This document shows, one piece after another, positions 1-9,998 of a stretch of DNA of 64,000 nucleotides (position 1 is its first letter; every line of letters starts with the position of its first letter). The stretch covers positions 1-64,000 of the forward strand of contig NZ_JAPUDY010000108.1 of assembly GCF_027492855.1 (NCBI RefSeq). The letters are read 5' to 3'. The translations under genes and the position numbers were made by a program. Under the pieces are notes generated by a model. That model searched no databases. It worked only from the letters and a program-made list of their open reading frames with translations, and was not told the DNA's origin. Origin of the DNA: Acidovorax sp. GTDB lineage: Bacteria > Pseudomonadota > Gammaproteobacteria > Burkholderiales > Burkholderiaceae_C.

Positions 1-2543
1 TCGCGGTTGTAGCGCTGGCCGTGGCAGATGTCGCAGGGCACGTACACGTCGGGCAAAAAGTGCATCTCCACCTTCACCACGCCGTCGCCCTGGCAGGCCT
101 CGCAGCGGCCCCCGCCCGAGGATTGCGACACGTTGAAGCTGAAACGCCCTGGGCCGTAGCCGCGCTCCTTGGCGGTGTTGGTCTCGGCCATCAGCTCGCG
201 GATGGGGGTGAACAGGCCGGTGTAAGTGGCTGGGTTGCTGCGCGGCGTGCGGCCAATGGGGCTCTGGTCCACATTGATGACCTTGTCGAAATACTCGATG
301 CCCACGATCTCTTCGTGCGCAGCCGGTTCTTCATGCGCGCGGTGAACCTGCCGCGCCACGGCGGCATACAGCGTGTCGTTGACCAGCGTGCTCTTGCCCG
401 AGCCAGACACGCCCGTCACGCAGGTGAGTAGCCCCACGGGGAAATCCACCGTCACGCCCTTGAGGTTGTTGCCCGTGGCGCCCACCACACGCAGCGCCTG
501 CACGGCGCCCTGGCGCGCATGGTGCTCTGCCAAACGCTCTGCGCGGCGCTTGCTGGCCTCGGTCTGCGGAAAGCGCGACTTGGTTTTGGCCTCTGCCACC
601 GGCGCGGCCGGTTGCTCCAGCACCGGCAGCCAGGGTGTACGGCGCTTGGGCACGGCAATCGATCGCACGCCCGAGAGGTACTGGCCCGTGAGCGACTGCG
701 TATTGCCGCGCACTTCGTCATAGGTGCCCTGCGCCATCACGCGCCCGCCGTGCACGCCCGCGCCAGGGCCCATGTCGATCACATGGTCGGCGGCGCGCAT
801 CATGTCTTCGTCGTGCTCCACCACGATCACGCTGTTGCCGATGTCGCGCAGGTGCTGCAGCGTGGCGATGAGACGATCGTTGTCGCGCTGGTGCAGGCCG
901 ATGCTGGGCTCGTCGAGCACGTACATCACCCCCGTCAGACCCGAGCCAATTTGTGAAGCCAGGCGAATGCGCTGCGCCTCGCCGCCGGAGAGGGTCTCGG
1001 CGCTGCGGTCCAGGCTCAGATAACTCAGGCCCACGTCGTTCAAGAATTGCAGGCGTGTGGTGATCTCGCGCACCACCTTGTCCGCAATCTCGGCCTTGGC
1101 ACCGGTGAGCTGCAGCGCCTTGAACCACGCATGCGCATCGCTCAGCGTGGCGTGGCTCACCTCGTAGATGGCGCGGGCCTGCTCGCCCTCGCCCACCTTC
1201 ACATGACGGGCCTCGCGGCGCAGGCGCACGCCGTGGCATTCAGGGCAGGGCTGGGTGCTGCGGTAGCGGGCCAGGTCCTCGCGCACCACCACCGAGTCCG
1301 TCTCGCGGTAGCGGCGGGCCATGTTGGGCAGGATGCCCTCGAACGCATGTTTCTTGGTGATGGCCTTGCCTTTTTGCGCGCCACTGTCGAGGATGTAGCT
1401 GAAGGCAATTTCTTCATCACCCGAGCCCTGCAAAATGGCTTGCTGCACCGGCACGGGCAGCGACTCGAACGGCGCCTCGATGTCGAACGCGTAGTGCTTG
1501 GCCAGGCTCTCCAGCATCGCAAAGTAGTAGCCGTTGCGCCGGTCCCAGCCCTTGATGGCGCCGCTGGCCAGGCTCAGCGTGGGGAAGGCCACCACACGCG
1601 CCGCATCGAACACCTCGCGCTGGCCAATACCGTCGCACGCCGGGCAGGCGCCCATGGGCGAGTTGAAGGAAAACAGGCGCGGCTCCAGCTCGGGCAGCGA
1701 ATAGCTGCACACCGGGCAGGCAAATTTGCTGCTGAACAGGTGCTCTTGCCCCGTGTCCATCTCCAACGCCAGCACGCGGCCATTGCCCTCGTGCCCACCC
1801 ACGCGCAGCACCGCCTCGATGCTCTCGGCCAGGCGCTGCTGCATGTCAGGCCGCACCTTGATGCGGTCGATCACCACGTCGATGTTGTGCTTCTCGGTCT
1901 TCTTGAGCGCGGGCAGGCTCTCGTGCTCATAGATCTGCCCATCCACCCGAAAGCGGATATAGCCCAGCGCCTGCATCTGCGTGAACAGCTCGGTGAACTC
2001 GCCTTTCTTCTCGCGCGCTACGGGGGCCAACAGCATGAGCTTGGTGTCCTCGGGCAGGGCCAGCACCGCGTCCACCATCTGGCTCACCGTCTGCGCGGCC
2101 AGCGGCAGGCCGTGGTCGGGGCAAAACGGCGTGCCCGCGCGGGCGTAGAGCAGGCGCAGGTAGTCATGGATCTCGGTCACCGTGCCCACGGTGGATCGCG
2201 GGTTGTGGCTGGTGGCCTTCTGCTCGATGCTGATGGCGGGCGAGAGGCCCTCGATCAGGTCCACATCGGGCTTGTCCAGCCGCCCCAGAAACTGCCGCGC
2301 ATAGGCCGACAGGCTCTCCACATACCGCCGCTGGCCCTCGGCATACAAGGTGTCGAACGCCAGGCTCGACTTGCCCGAGCCCGACAGCCCCGTGACCACC
2401 ACCAACTGGTTGCGCGGGATGTCGAGATCGATGTTCTTGAGATTGTGCGTGCGTGCGCCCCGAATGCTGATGCGCTGCTCGCGCAGGACGCGGGCGAGGT
2501 AAGTGCCGTCGGCAGCTCGGTCTTCATTGGGGATGAAATTCAC
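1..2543 (-). CDS. uvrA: UvrA, excinuclease ABC subunit A (3' end outside window)
   Basis: UvrA is the damage-sensing ATPase of nucleotide excision repair. The visible 847 codons start at a GTG ([12 protein letters not shown] follows) and contain a first Walker A motif GLSGSGKSS near residue 52, a CPVC...CPAC zinc module near residue 275, an [14 protein letters not shown] signature near residue 518, and a second Walker [14 protein letters not shown] near residue 710. The CEAC...CDICHGQRY zinc finger runs to the window edge, so only the C-terminal part is missing. I chose the GTG because the IPNED...[15 protein letters not shown]-terminus begins there and the only nearby ATG is out of frame. 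I saw no convincing LexA box in the upstream spacer. Family identity is certain. Confidence 0.97.
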   Translation of the reverse strand, partial: MNFIPNEDRAADGTYLARVLREQRISIRGARTHNLKNIDLDIPRNQLVVVTGLSGSGKSSLAFDTLYAEGQRRYVESLSAYARQFLGRLDKPDVDLIEGLSPAISIEQKATSHNPRSTVGTVTEIHDYLRLLYARAGTPFCPDHGLPLAAQTVSQMVDAVLALPEDTKLMLLAPVAREKKGEFTELFTQMQALGYIRFRVDGQIYEHESLPALKKTEKHNIDVVIDRIKVRPDMQQRLAESIEAVLRVGGHEGNGRVLALEMDTGQEHLFSSKFACPVCSYSLPELEPRLFSFNSPMGACPACDGIGQREVFDAARVVAFPTLSLASGAIKGWDRRNGYYFAMLESLAKHYAFDIEAPFESLPVPVQQAILQGSGDEEIAFSYILDSGAQKGKAITKKHAFEGILPNMARRYRETDSVVVREDLARYRSTQPCPECHGVRLRREARHVKVGEGEQARAIYEVSHATLSDAHAWFKALQLTGAKAEIADKVVREITTRLQFLNDVGLSYLSLDRSAETLSGGEAQRIRLASQIGSGLTGVMYVLDEPSIGLHQRDNDRLIATLQHLRDIGNSVIVVEHDEDMMRAADHVIDMGPGAGVHGGRVMAQGTYDEVRGNTQSLTGQYLSGVRSIAVPKRRTPWLPVLEQPAAPVAEAKTKSRFPQTEASKRRAERLAEHHARQGAVQALRVVGATGNNLKGVTVDFPVGLLTCVTGVSGSGKSTLVNDTLYAAVARQVHRAHEEPAAHEEIVGIEYFDKVINVDQSPIGRTPRSNPATYTGLFTPIRELMAETNTAKERGYGPGRFSFNVSQSSGGGRCEACQGDGVVKVEMHFLPDVYVPCDICHGQRYNR

Positions 2544-2858
2544 GGGTAGGGCTCGCAGCAAGAAAACCGACCATGATAGGTCAACGGCTCGGTTTTCACC
2601 CCCTCTCCCTTACGTACCACACACAGGGGGCGGGTCAGACTGCAGAAATCAGGGGCGTCAGATTGCGGATCGCCTTTCGCCTCCGTCGGTCCTCTGGCAA
2701 AGGCAACGCTATTCGATACAAAACATTACACTTATCGTGGTTCGTATTGCTCGCGCCAGTTTGTTTCTATGTGCGCCCGTAGGCCGTGCTTCGGCGCGTT
2801 GCGCCACCAGCGCCCTCGTTCACCATCACCTCAAACAACCCCCAGTTTTGGACATTGG
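2544..2858. other. Spacer between divergent uvrA and IPTL-CTERM-like gene
   Basis: This 315-base stretch separates two divergent genes. I see no gene in it. It holds an 8-bp inverted repeat (AAAACCGA at 2563-2570, TCGGTTTT at 2589-2596) close to the uvrA start, and two related words, GGTCAGACTGC and CGTCAGATTGC, near 2632-2660. An in-frame ATG at 2769 could extend the next gene by 30 residues, but that extension is arginine- and cysteine-rich and does not look like a signal peptide. No clear sigma70 promoter was found on either strand. Confidence 0.5.
2563..2596. repeat. Inverted repeat upstream of uvrA
   Basis: The perfect 8-bp arms AAAACCGA and TCGGTTTT are separated by 18 bases and lie 20 bases upstream of the uvrA start codon. 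This could be an operator or a weak hairpin in the uvrA leader. It does not match the CTGT-N8-ACAG LexA consensus. Confidence 0.35.
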
Positions 2859-5800
2859 ATGAAGACCATGGTTTTTTCTGCGTTTCGACCTGTTTTCAGC
2901 AGCGGCCCTGTGGCCCCGCGTGTTCGGACCCCTCGAGTTTCTTCTGAGTGCGGAAAGAGGGCGAGCACTTGGCGATGGTTGGCGCGGTGGCTGACGGGTA
3001 TGGCCATGTTGTGGACCGCCATTGGCGGGGCGCAGGCCGCATCGTTCACTGATGATTTCAACGCCAACTCGGGCGCTGTAACGTCATTCTCACGCTCGTT
3101 AGGTGGTGTGAACTTTGTCTACACCTTCACGACAGATGGGGATGGCGGTGACATAGAGTGGGACAGCCAAGGCGGCGTAGGCGACTCGGCATCGATAGGC
3201 CTTTTTTCCACTTCTCCAAATGGTGGGGTAACCGAGCGATTTACTATCGTTCGACAGGATGGTGTCCGTTTCACTTTTTCCAGCCTGTTTGTTAACAACG
3301 CCTTCGGGCTGGCCACAGTGACTGTGGGAGGCTATCGCAACGGCACGTTGGTGGGCAATACACAGACAGTTGCCGGGGGGGGCTTCGCCACTTTGATGTT
3401 CGGCAATCTGGATGTCGATGAAGTTCGTGTGACTTCGGCAGATTTTTCCGGTACTTACCTGGACGAGTTCAAGGGTGACAGCACTCCACAAGCACCGACC
3501 GTAACCAACGCCAACATCAGCATATCCGGCGCCAGCGGCACCGGCGGCTCTTACAAGATCGGCGACACCGTCACAGCCAGTTGGAACAGCACAGCCTTGG
3601 GCGACAACAACAGCGGCATTACTGGCGTGACCATGAACTTCAGCCAGTTTGGCGGCGGTGCGGCGGTGGCGGCCTCCAACAGCAGCAACACCTGGACGGC
3701 GACCTACACCATCACATCGGGCGCAATCGACGCCACCGCCCGCAATGTGAGCGTCACCGCCACCAACGCTAGTAGCTCCACTACCGCAGCCGACGCCACC
3801 AATGCCACAGTGGACAACATCGCCCCCACAGTCACCGATGCGCGCATCAGCATCTCGGGCGGCAGCGGTATTGGCGGCGCTTACAAGATCGGCGACACCG
3901 TCACCGCCACCTGGAACAACACGGCCAGCGGCGACAACAACAGCGACACCATCAGCGACGTGACGGTGAACTTCACGCAGTTTGGCGGCGGCGCTGCGGT
4001 AGCGGCCAGCAACACCAGCGGTACCTGGACGGCCAGCTATACCATCGTGGCAGGTGCCATCAGCAACACCAACCGCAACGTGGCCGTGACCGCCATCGAC
4101 AACGCGGGCAACGCCACCTCCACCAGCGACTCCACCAACGCCACGGTGGACAACGTGGCCCCGTCGGTCAGCAGCATCGTCGTGAGCGGCTCGCCCGGCA
4201 GCGGTGACACCAGCATGGCCTTTACGGTCAACTTCAGCGAATCGGTCACCAACGTGTCTATCGGCGACTTCACTTTGCAGGTTTCAGGCACGGCCTCCGG
4301 TGGCATTGCTAGCGTGTCCGCCAGCACGGGTTCCTCGATCACTGTAAGCATCACAGGTATCAGCGGCAATGGTACGCTCAAGCTCAACCTGAATGGGTCG
4401 ACCAACGTGGCCGATGCGGCAGGCAATGGGGTGGCTGCTTACAACAGCGGCAGCACGCACACTGTCGCCATGCCCACCGCACCTGGCGCCCCCATCATCG
4501 GCACGGCCACTGCGGGCGATGCGCAGGCGAGCGTGACCTTCACCGCACCGGGCAGCAATGGCGGCTCCGCCATCACCACCTACACGGCCTCTGCCAATCC
4601 GGGCCCAGCCACTGGCACCTGCGCCGGTCCTGCGGCCTGCACCATCACCGTGACGGGCCTCACCAATGGAACGCCCTACACCTTCACGGTCACGGCGACC
4701 AATAGCGTTGGCACCAGTTCCGCATCAGGCGCATCCAACTCCGCCACGCCCAAGGGCAACCAGACCATCACCTTCGCCAACCCCGGCGCGCAGAACTACG
4801 GCACCAGCCCGACCCTCAGCGCATCCGCCAGTTCGGCGCTGACGGTGACCTTCACCTCATCGACCACCGGGGTCTGCACCACCACCAGCGGCGGCGCGCT
4901 CACCTTCGTCACGGCGGGCTCTTGCACCATCGATGCCGACCAAGCGGGCAACGTCGCCTGGAACGCAGCACCCACCGTCACGCGCACCTTCGCCGTGAAC
5001 GCCGTCGCACCCGGCGCGCCCACCATCGGCACGGCCACGGCGGGCGACACGCAGGCGACGGTCGCGTTTTCGGCGCCGGCCAGCACCGGTGGCTCGCCCA
5101 TCATCGCGTCGGGCTACACCGTCACCGCCAATCCGGGCGGGGCCACCGCGACCGGCTCCAGTTCGCCAGTCACCGTGACCGGGTTGACCAATGGGGTTTC
5201 CTACACATTCACCGTCACCGCCACCAACAGCGCGGGGACGGGGGCGGCGTCGGCAGCATCCAATTCGGTGACACCAGCATCGCCACAAACCATCACCTTC
5301 GCCAACCCTGGCGCGCAAAGCTACGGAACGAGTCCCAATCTGTCTGCTCTCGGCGGTGGCGCGTCGTCCACATCGGGCTTGACGGTGACCTTCACCTCGT
5401 CCACTACAGGGGTCTGCACCATCACCTCCGGTGGGACGCTGACCTTTGTCACGGCGGGCACCTGCACCATCAACGCCGACCAGGCGGGCAATAGCAACTT
5501 TTTGCCAGCTCCCCAGGTCTCGCGTTCGTTCACGGTGAGTCCGGTCGTTCCGGGCGCACCTACGTCACCCGTGGCCACGGCGGGCGATACCCAGGCCTCC
5601 GTGGCGTTCACTGCGCCCGCAAGCAACGGCGGCTCCTCCATCACGGGTTACACGGTGACCGTGAACCCGGCGGATGTTGCTCCGGTCAACGGCGCGTCGT
5701 CACCCATCGTCGTCACGGGGCTGACCAATGGCCAGGCCTATACCTTCACCGTAACGGCAGACAACGCCGCAGGCACCGGCCCGGCCTCGGCTGCCTCCAA

Positions 5801-6590
5801 CTCCGTTACACCCAAGGCCACCCAGACCATCACTTTCAACAATCCTGGGACGCAGAGCTTCGCCACACCGCCCACCCTCACGGCCACATCCGACTCCGGC
5901 CTGACCCCGACGTTCACATCGTCCACCACTGGTGTTTGCACCATCACCAGCATCGGCGCGCTGACCTTCGTGACCGCGGGTAATTGCACCATCAATGCCG
6001 ACCAGGCGGGCAACGGCAGCTATCTGGCAGCTGCGCAGGTCAGCCGCACCTTCGCCATCAGCGCGCAGGTGTCGGCATCAGGCTCGGTGGCTGGCATGAC
6101 GGGAACAGCCATGGCCACGCTGTCGGGCGGTGGGGCCAGCTGTACGCTGAACCCCAGTAACACCAGCTTCATGACACCCAGCAGCGCCCCTGCAGGTCGC
6201 TCGCTGCCCCATGGCGGTTTCGAGTTTCTGGCCACGGGTTGTTCGGGCGGTGCCACCATCACGCTGGTCTATCCCGACCCCCTGCCTGCCGGAGTCCAGT
6301 TCTGGAAGTTCGGTCCCGCCACCGCGGGTGCGCCCACGTCCACCTGGTTTGCCTGGTCGGGCGCCACCCTCAGCACTGACCGCCGAACAGTGGTCTACAC
6401 CGTGACGGACAACGGCGTGGGAGATTCCGACCCTGCGACGGGCCGCATCCGCGACCCCTTCGTGCCAGCACTCGCTGCAGTGGGGGCTGATGCAGTAGGC
6501 ATCCCTGTCAACAACCCATGGGCGTTGGCCCTGATGGCGGTTTTGGTGGCATGGCTGGGGACGAGATACCGCCCCCGTGTTCGCGGCTAA
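2859..6590 (+). CDS. Large modular secreted protein with IPTL-CTERM-like sorting signal
   Basis: This 1243-residue protein is probably exported and surface-anchored; its ligand is unknown. Order of parts: a long basic leader and hydrophobic core ending in GGAQA (signal peptide, about 1-60); a unique N-terminal domain (61-210); two similar Ig-like repeats starting PTVTNANISISG and PTVTDARISISG (about 211 and 324); a third Ig-like domain (about 435); three 172-180-residue units, each a fibronectin type III-like domain plus a QTITFxNPGxQ domain (541-1068); a domain resembling the choice-of-anchor U type (1069-1207); and a C-terminal GIPVNNPWALALMAV helix followed by arginines. That tail resembles the IPTL-CTERM signal, which in other bacteria is handled by an exosortase (XrtH type) encoded elsewhere. 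The start at 2859 is chosen because it gives the best signal peptide; 2868 is also possible. Confidence 0.85.
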   Translation: MKTMVFSAFRPVFSSGPVAPRVRTPRVSSECGKRASTWRWLARWLTGMAMLWTAIGGAQAASFTDDFNANSGAVTSFSRSLGGVNFVYTFTTDGDGGDIEWDSQGGVGDSASIGLFSTSPNGGVTERFTIVRQDGVRFTFSSLFVNNAFGLATVTVGGYRNGTLVGNTQTVAGGGFATLMFGNLDVDEVRVTSADFSGTYLDEFKGDSTPQAPTVTNANISISGASGTGGSYKIGDTVTASWNSTALGDNNSGITGVTMNFSQFGGGAAVAASNSSNTWTATYTITSGAIDATARNVSVTATNASSSTTAADATNATVDNIAPTVTDARISISGGSGIGGAYKIGDTVTATWNNTASGDNNSDTISDVTVNFTQFGGGAAVAASNTSGTWTASYTIVAGAISNTNRNVAVTAIDNAGNATSTSDSTNATVDNVAPSVSSIVVSGSPGSGDTSMAFTVNFSESVTNVSIGDFTLQVSGTASGGIASVSASTGSSITVSITGISGNGTLKLNLNGSTNVADAAGNGVAAYNSGSTHTVAMPTAPGAPIIGTATAGDAQASVTFTAPGSNGGSAITTYTASANPGPATGTCAGPAACTITVTGLTNGTPYTFTVTATNSVGTSSASGASNSATPKGNQTITFANPGAQNYGTSPTLSASASSALTVTFTSSTTGVCTTTSGGALTFVTAGSCTIDADQAGNVAWNAAPTVTRTFAVNAVAPGAPTIGTATAGDTQATVAFSAPASTGGSPIIASGYTVTANPGGATATGSSSPVTVTGLTNGVSYTFTVTATNSAGTGAASAASNSVTPASPQTITFANPGAQSYGTSPNLSALGGGASSTSGLTVTFTSSTTGVCTITSGGTLTFVTAGTCTINADQAGNSNFLPAPQVSRSFTVSPVVPGAPTSPVATAGDTQASVAFTAPASNGGSSITGYTVTVNPADVAPVNGASSPIVVTGLTNGQAYTFTVTADNAAGTGPASAASNSVTPKATQTITFNNPGTQSFATPPTLTATSDSGLTPTFTSSTTGVCTITSIGALTFVTAGNCTINADQAGNGSYLAAAQVSRTFAISAQVSASGSVAGMTGTAMATLSGGGASCTLNPSNTSFMTPSSAPAGRSLPHGGFEFLATGCSGGATITLVYPDPLPAGVQFWKFGPATAGAPTSTWFAWSGATLSTDRRTVVYTVTDNGVGDSDPATGRIRDPFVPALAAVGADAVGIPVNNPWALALMAVLVAWLGTRYRPRVRG
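4479..6062 (+). repeat. Three tandem coding repeats of about 530 bp
   Basis: Units at 4479-5006, 5007-5546 and 5547-6062 each encode a GAPxxxxATAGDxQAxVxF fibronectin-like domain followed by QTITFxNPG...TGVCT...ADQAGN. The three copies are similar at DNA level as well as protein level, which points to duplication within the gene and makes unit-number changes by recombination plausible. Confidence 0.85.
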
Positions 6591-6615
6591 GGAGTCAACC
6601 CCAGCGCCTCAGCGT

Positions 6616-7452
6616 TTACCCCCCAAACTCCTCGCCCAGTTCATCAGCCCGGTGGCGGGCTGCCTCCATGGCGCGCTCGAAGGCGGCGCTCACTCCATCT
6701 GCCTCCATCGACTGCAGGGCCGCATAGGTGGTGCCGCCCTTGGACGTGACGCGCTGGCGCAGCACGGCCGGGGGTTCGTCGGAGCGGCGGGCCAGCTCCG
6801 AGGCGCCCACGAAGGTGCCCACGGCCAATTGGTGGGCCTGCTGCTGGGTCAGCCCCATGCCGGTGCCAGCGCGTGTCATGGCTTCGAGGAAGTAAAAGAC
6901 ATAGGCTGGACCCGAGCCTGAGAGTGCGGTCACGGCGTCGAGCTGCTTTTCGCTGGTCACCCACAGGAAATCGCCGGTGGACGCCATGATGGCCTCGATC
7001 TGTGCACGCTCGGCTGCGCCCACTGCGGGGCGGGCGTACAGAGCGCTCATGCCCTTGCCCACCAGGGCGGGTGTGTTGGGCATGGTGCGCACGATGCGCT
7101 CGGTGCCCAGCCACTGGGCGATGCTGTCCGAGCGGATGCCCGCCGCCACGCTCAGGTGCAGGGCGTGCTGGGTGTGGGCCTTGGCCTGCGCGGCTGCGTC
7201 TTTGAAGGTCTGGGGCTTGACGGCCCACACCACGATGTCGGCGCGCTGCAGGGCAGGGCCTGCTTCGGGCTGGGCCTCGATCCCGTGATTCTTGCGCAGC
7301 GCCTCGCGGGCCTCGGCCCAGGGCTCGACCACCTCGATCTGGCTGGCGGGGTGGCCCTGGTGGATCAGCCCGCCAATGATGGCGCTGGCCATGTTGCCGC
7401 CGCCGATGAAGGCGATCACGGGAAGGGCAGGGGAGGCGGTGGTCTGGCTCAT
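6616..7452 (-). CDS. proC: Pyrroline-5-carboxylate reductase
   Basis: ProC catalyses the last step of proline synthesis, the NAD(P)H-dependent reduction of 1-pyrroline-5-carboxylate, in the cytoplasm. The 278-residue length is normal. An N-terminal Rossmann motif FIGGGNMASAIIGG (about 14-27) and the C-terminal ALSGSGPAYVFYF and SKGGTTYAAL motifs are diagnostic. I start at the ATG giving MSQTTASPALPV; longer in-frame versions add an unrelated proline- and arginine-rich leader. It lies 70 bases downstream of glpK on the same strand and is convergent with the IPTL-like gene. No link to glycerol metabolism is expected. Confidence 0.96.
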   Translation of the reverse strand: MSQTTASPALPVIAFIGGGNMASAIIGGLIHQGHPASQIEVVEPWAEAREALRKNHGIEAQPEAGPALQRADIVVWAVKPQTFKDAAAQAKAHTQHALHLSVAAGIRSDSIAQWLGTERIVRTMPNTPALVGKGMSALYARPAVGAAERAQIEAIMASTGDFLWVTSEKQLDAVTALSGSGPAYVFYFLEAMTRAGTGMGLTQQQAHQLAVGTFVGASELARRSDEPPAVLRQRVTSKGGTTYAALQSMEADGVSAAFERAMEAARHRADELGEEFGG

Positions 7453-7522
7453 GATGGTGTGTGCAGGCAAAGTGGCAAACAAGGGCCACGATGGTAGCGC
7501 CGCCAGACCATGGCGCGCTGCG

Positions 7523-9016
7523 CTAGGCTGCGGTGGCTTGCCGCACGGCGTGCTCCCAGCGGGCCATGAGCTCTTGCGCGCGCGCGTTGCTGAGCGTGGG
7601 CACGAAGCGCCGGTCGGCGCGCCACAGGTGCGACAACTCGCTGGTGCTGGCATACACGCCGCTCGACAGGCCCGCCAGGTACGCCGCGCCTAGCGCCGTG
7701 GTCTCGATGACCGCCGGGCGCACCACTGGAATGCCCAGCAGGTCGGCCTGGAACTGCATCAGCAGGTCGTTGATGCTGGCGCCGCCGTCTACGCGCAACT
7801 CGCTCACCGGGGCGCCGCCAGCGGCCACGGCGTCGCGGCTCATGGCCAGGAGCAGAGCGGCGCTTTGGTAGGCAATGCTTTCGAGCGCTGCGCGGGCGAT
7901 GTGGCCCAGGGTGGAGCCGCGTGTGAGGCCCGTGATGGTGCCGCGCGCGTCGGGCTGCCAGTAGGGTGCGCCCAGGCCTGTGAAGGCGGGCACCATCATC
8001 ACGCCGCCCGAGTCGGGCACGCTTTGCGCGAGCGATTCAACCTCGCCGCTGGTGGAGATGGCGCGCAGGCCGTCGCGCAGCCACTGCACCACCGCGCCGC
8101 CCACGAAGACGCTGCCTTCCATGGCGAACTCGGTCTGCGTGCTGGTCTGCGCCGCGCTGGTGGTGAGCAAACCGTTCTGGCTGGTCTGGAACGTGGTGCC
8201 CGTGTGCATGAGCATGAAGCAACCCGTGCCGTAGGTGTTCTTGGCCATGCCCGCCGTGAAGCAGGCCTGGCCGAACAGGGCGCTTTGCTGGTCGCCCGCC
8301 ACGCCACCGATGCGGATGCTGTGGCCCAGAAGGTCAGGGGCTATGTCGCCGAAGTGCGCGCTTGATGGCAGCACCTCGGGCATCAGCGCCTTGGGGATGC
8401 GCAGCAACGCCAGCAGATCGTCGTCCCACTGGTTGGTGTGCACGTTGAACAGCATGGTGCGCGAGGCGTTGCTCACGTCCGTCACATGCACCTGGCCGTG
8501 GGTGAGCTTCCACATCAGCCAGCTGTCCACCGTGCCAAAGGCCAGCTCGCCGCGCTCGGCCGCATCGCGCGCGCCGGGCACGTGGTCCAGCAGCCACTGC
8601 AGCTTGGTGCCCGAGAAGTAGGCGTCCACCAACAGGCCCGTCTTGGCCTGGATGGTGGGCGCGTGGCCTTGTTCGCGCAGTTGGGCGCAGGCGGGCTCGG
8701 CGCGCCGGTCTTGCCAGACGATGGCGTGGTGCACGGGCTGGCCGGTCTTGCGGTTCCACAGCACCGTGGTTTCGCGCTGGTTGGTGATGCCCACCGCGCG
8801 CACGGCATTCGCGGCGATGCCCGCCTTGGACAGCGCATCGCGTGCGGTGGCTAACTGGGTGCGCCAGATCTCCATCGGGTCATGCTCCACCCAGCCGGGC
8901 TGGGGGTAGATCTGCGGCAGCTCCCGTTGTGCCTGGGCCACGATGTGGCCGCTTTCGTCAAAAACGATGCTGCGGGAGCTGGAGGTGCCTTGGTCGAGTG
9001 CGAGCAGGTAGGTCAT
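7523..9016 (-). CDS. glpK: Glycerol kinase
   Basis: GlpK phosphorylates glycerol to sn-glycerol 3-phosphate, trapping it after uptake. The 497-residue protein carries [16 protein letters not shown] at the N-terminus, [12 protein letters not shown] near residue 77 and a C-terminal [21 protein letters not shown] motif of the FGGY family. It follows glpR by 20 bases on the same strand, so regulator and kinase probably share one transcript. Its product feeds GlpD, encoded 7 kb away across the transporter operon. Confidence 0.98.
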   Translation of the reverse strand: MTYLLALDQGTSSSRSIVFDESGHIVAQAQRELPQIYPQPGWVEHDPMEIWRTQLATARDALSKAGIAANAVRAVGITNQRETTVLWNRKTGQPVHHAIVWQDRRAEPACAQLREQGHAPTIQAKTGLLVDAYFSGTKLQWLLDHVPGARDAAERGELAFGTVDSWLMWKLTHGQVHVTDVSNASRTMLFNVHTNQWDDDLLALLRIPKALMPEVLPSSAHFGDIAPDLLGHSIRIGGVAGDQQSALFGQACFTAGMAKNTYGTGCFMLMHTGTTFQTSQNGLLTTSAAQTSTQTEFAMEGSVFVGGAVVQWLRDGLRAISTSGEVESLAQSVPDSGGVMMVPAFTGLGAPYWQPDARGTITGLTRGSTLGHIARAALESIAYQSAALLLAMSRDAVAAGGAPVSELRVDGGASINDLLMQFQADLLGIPVVRPAVIETTALGAAYLAGLSSGVYASTSELSHLWRADRRFVPTLSNARAQELMARWEHAVRQATAA

Positions 9017-9036
9017 GGTGAGAAGGTATCAAGGGG

Positions 9037-9801
9037 TCAGGCCGCCACGGTGCAGATCACCTCGGCATCCTGCAGCAGGGCGGGGAAGGGCTCGGGCGGC
9101 GGTGCATCGGTGAACAGGCGGTCGATCTGCGCCAGCGTGGCCAGTTGCACCATGGCCGGGCGGTTGAACTTGCTGTGGTCGGCGGCCAGCCAGACTTCGC
9201 GCGATTGTTCGATGATGGTTTGCGCCACTTTTACCTCGCGGTAGTCGAAGTCGCGCAGCGAGCCATCGGTCTCGACGCCCGAGATGCCGATGAGCGCGAT
9301 GTCTACCCGGAACTGGCGGATGAAGTCCACCGCTGCCTCGCCCACGATGCCCCGGTCGCGCGTGCGCACCACGCCGCCGGCCACGATCACCTCGCAATCG
9401 GGGTTGCTGCTCAGGATGGCGGCCACGTTCAGGTTGTTGGTGATCACGCGCAGGCCGCGGTGGTGCAGCAGCGCCTTGGCGATGGCTTCGGTGGTGGTGC
9501 CGATGTTCAGGATCAGCGAACAGTCGTTGGGCACTTGATTTGCCACGGCGCGCGCAATGCGCGCCTTGCCTTCGGCATTGAGCGTTTCGCGTTGGGTGTG
9601 GGCAATGTTCTCCACCGTGGAGCTGGGCACACGCACGCCGCCGTGAAAACGCGTGAGCAGGCCGGACTCGGCCAGGCGCTGCACGTCGCGGCGCACGGTC
9701 TGCAGCGTCACGCCCAGGGTGTCAGCGAGTTGCTCCACCGTGGCGGACTTGCGTGCGCGGACTTCTTCAAGAAGCAGCAGTTGTCGGGGGTTCGTATTCA
9801 C
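9037..9801 (-). CDS. glpR: DeoR-family repressor of the glycerol regulon
   Basis: This 254-residue protein has a DeoR-type helix-turn-helix (ATVEQLADTLGVTLQTVRRDVQRL, written here only in outline, about residues 15-38) and a sugar-phosphate sensor domain with NIGTTTEAIAKALL and GVVRTRDRGIVGEAAVDF. Members of this type sense glycerol 3-phosphate and repress glp genes. I chose the GTG giving VNTNPRQLLLLEEV; a 29-residue upstream extension reads through the promoter region. It is the first gene of a glpR-glpK transcript and divergent from glpS, so autoregulation from the shared spacer is likely. Confidence 0.92.
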   Translation of the reverse strand: MNTNPRQLLLLEEVRARKSATVEQLADTLGVTLQTVRRDVQRLAESGLLTRFHGGVRVPSSTVENIAHTQRETLNAEGKARIARAVANQVPNDCSLILNIGTTTEAIAKALLHHRGLRVITNNLNVAAILSSNPDCEVIVAGGVVRTRDRGIVGEAAVDFIRQFRVDIALIGISGVETDGSLRDFDYREVKVAQTIIEQSREVWLAADHSKFNRPAMVQLATLAQIDRLFTDAPPPEPFPALLQDAEVICTVAA

Positions 9802-9998
9802 GCGATTTTGGAAAACAGGGGGTGATAGATACTTTAAATCGAACAAAAAGGAACCTGTTAAGGGTAAACCTTGATTTAATATGATCAAAAACGAACAAAA
9901 ATGAACGCAATCGAAAAGCGAGAGGGCCTGCTGCGGCTAAAACCGCAGCGGCGCAGGATTCACGAGCCCCTTCGGGGTGACAAACGAAAGGTTGCGTG
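9802..9998. promoter_or_regulatory. Divergent glpR / glpS control region
   Basis: Two near-identical 16-mers, TCGAACAAAAAGGAAC at 9839-9854 and ACGAACAAAAATGAAC at 9891-9906, are spaced exactly 52 bases start to start, about five helical turns. A leftward promoter TTAACA (9856-9861), 17 bases, TTTAAA (9833-9838) places the first repeat inside its spacer. A weaker rightward promoter TTAAGG (9858-9863), 16 bases, TATGAT (9880-9885) places the second repeat at the expected start point. These are candidate GlpR sites. A partial palindrome AAGGGTAAACCTT lies between them. Hairpins GCTGCGG/CCGCAGC (9930-9949) and CCCCTTCGGGG (9967-9977) lie in the glpS leader. Confidence 0.6.

Noticed and set aside
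1047-2549. Open frame of 500 codons on the plus strand, opposite uvrA
   Set aside because: It is a high-GC antisense shadow of uvrA with His/Arg/Ala/Leu-rich composition and no domain. uvrA motifs are clear on the minus strand.
2544-2650. Search for an SOS (LexA) box before uvrA
   Set aside because: No CTGT-N8-ACAG-like sequence was found. The inverted repeat AAAACCGA/TCGGTTTT does not match it.
4479-6062. Repeats in the surface-protein gene considered as a CRISPR or satellite array
   Set aside because: The period is 516-540 bp, in frame, and encodes folded domains, so these are protein modules.
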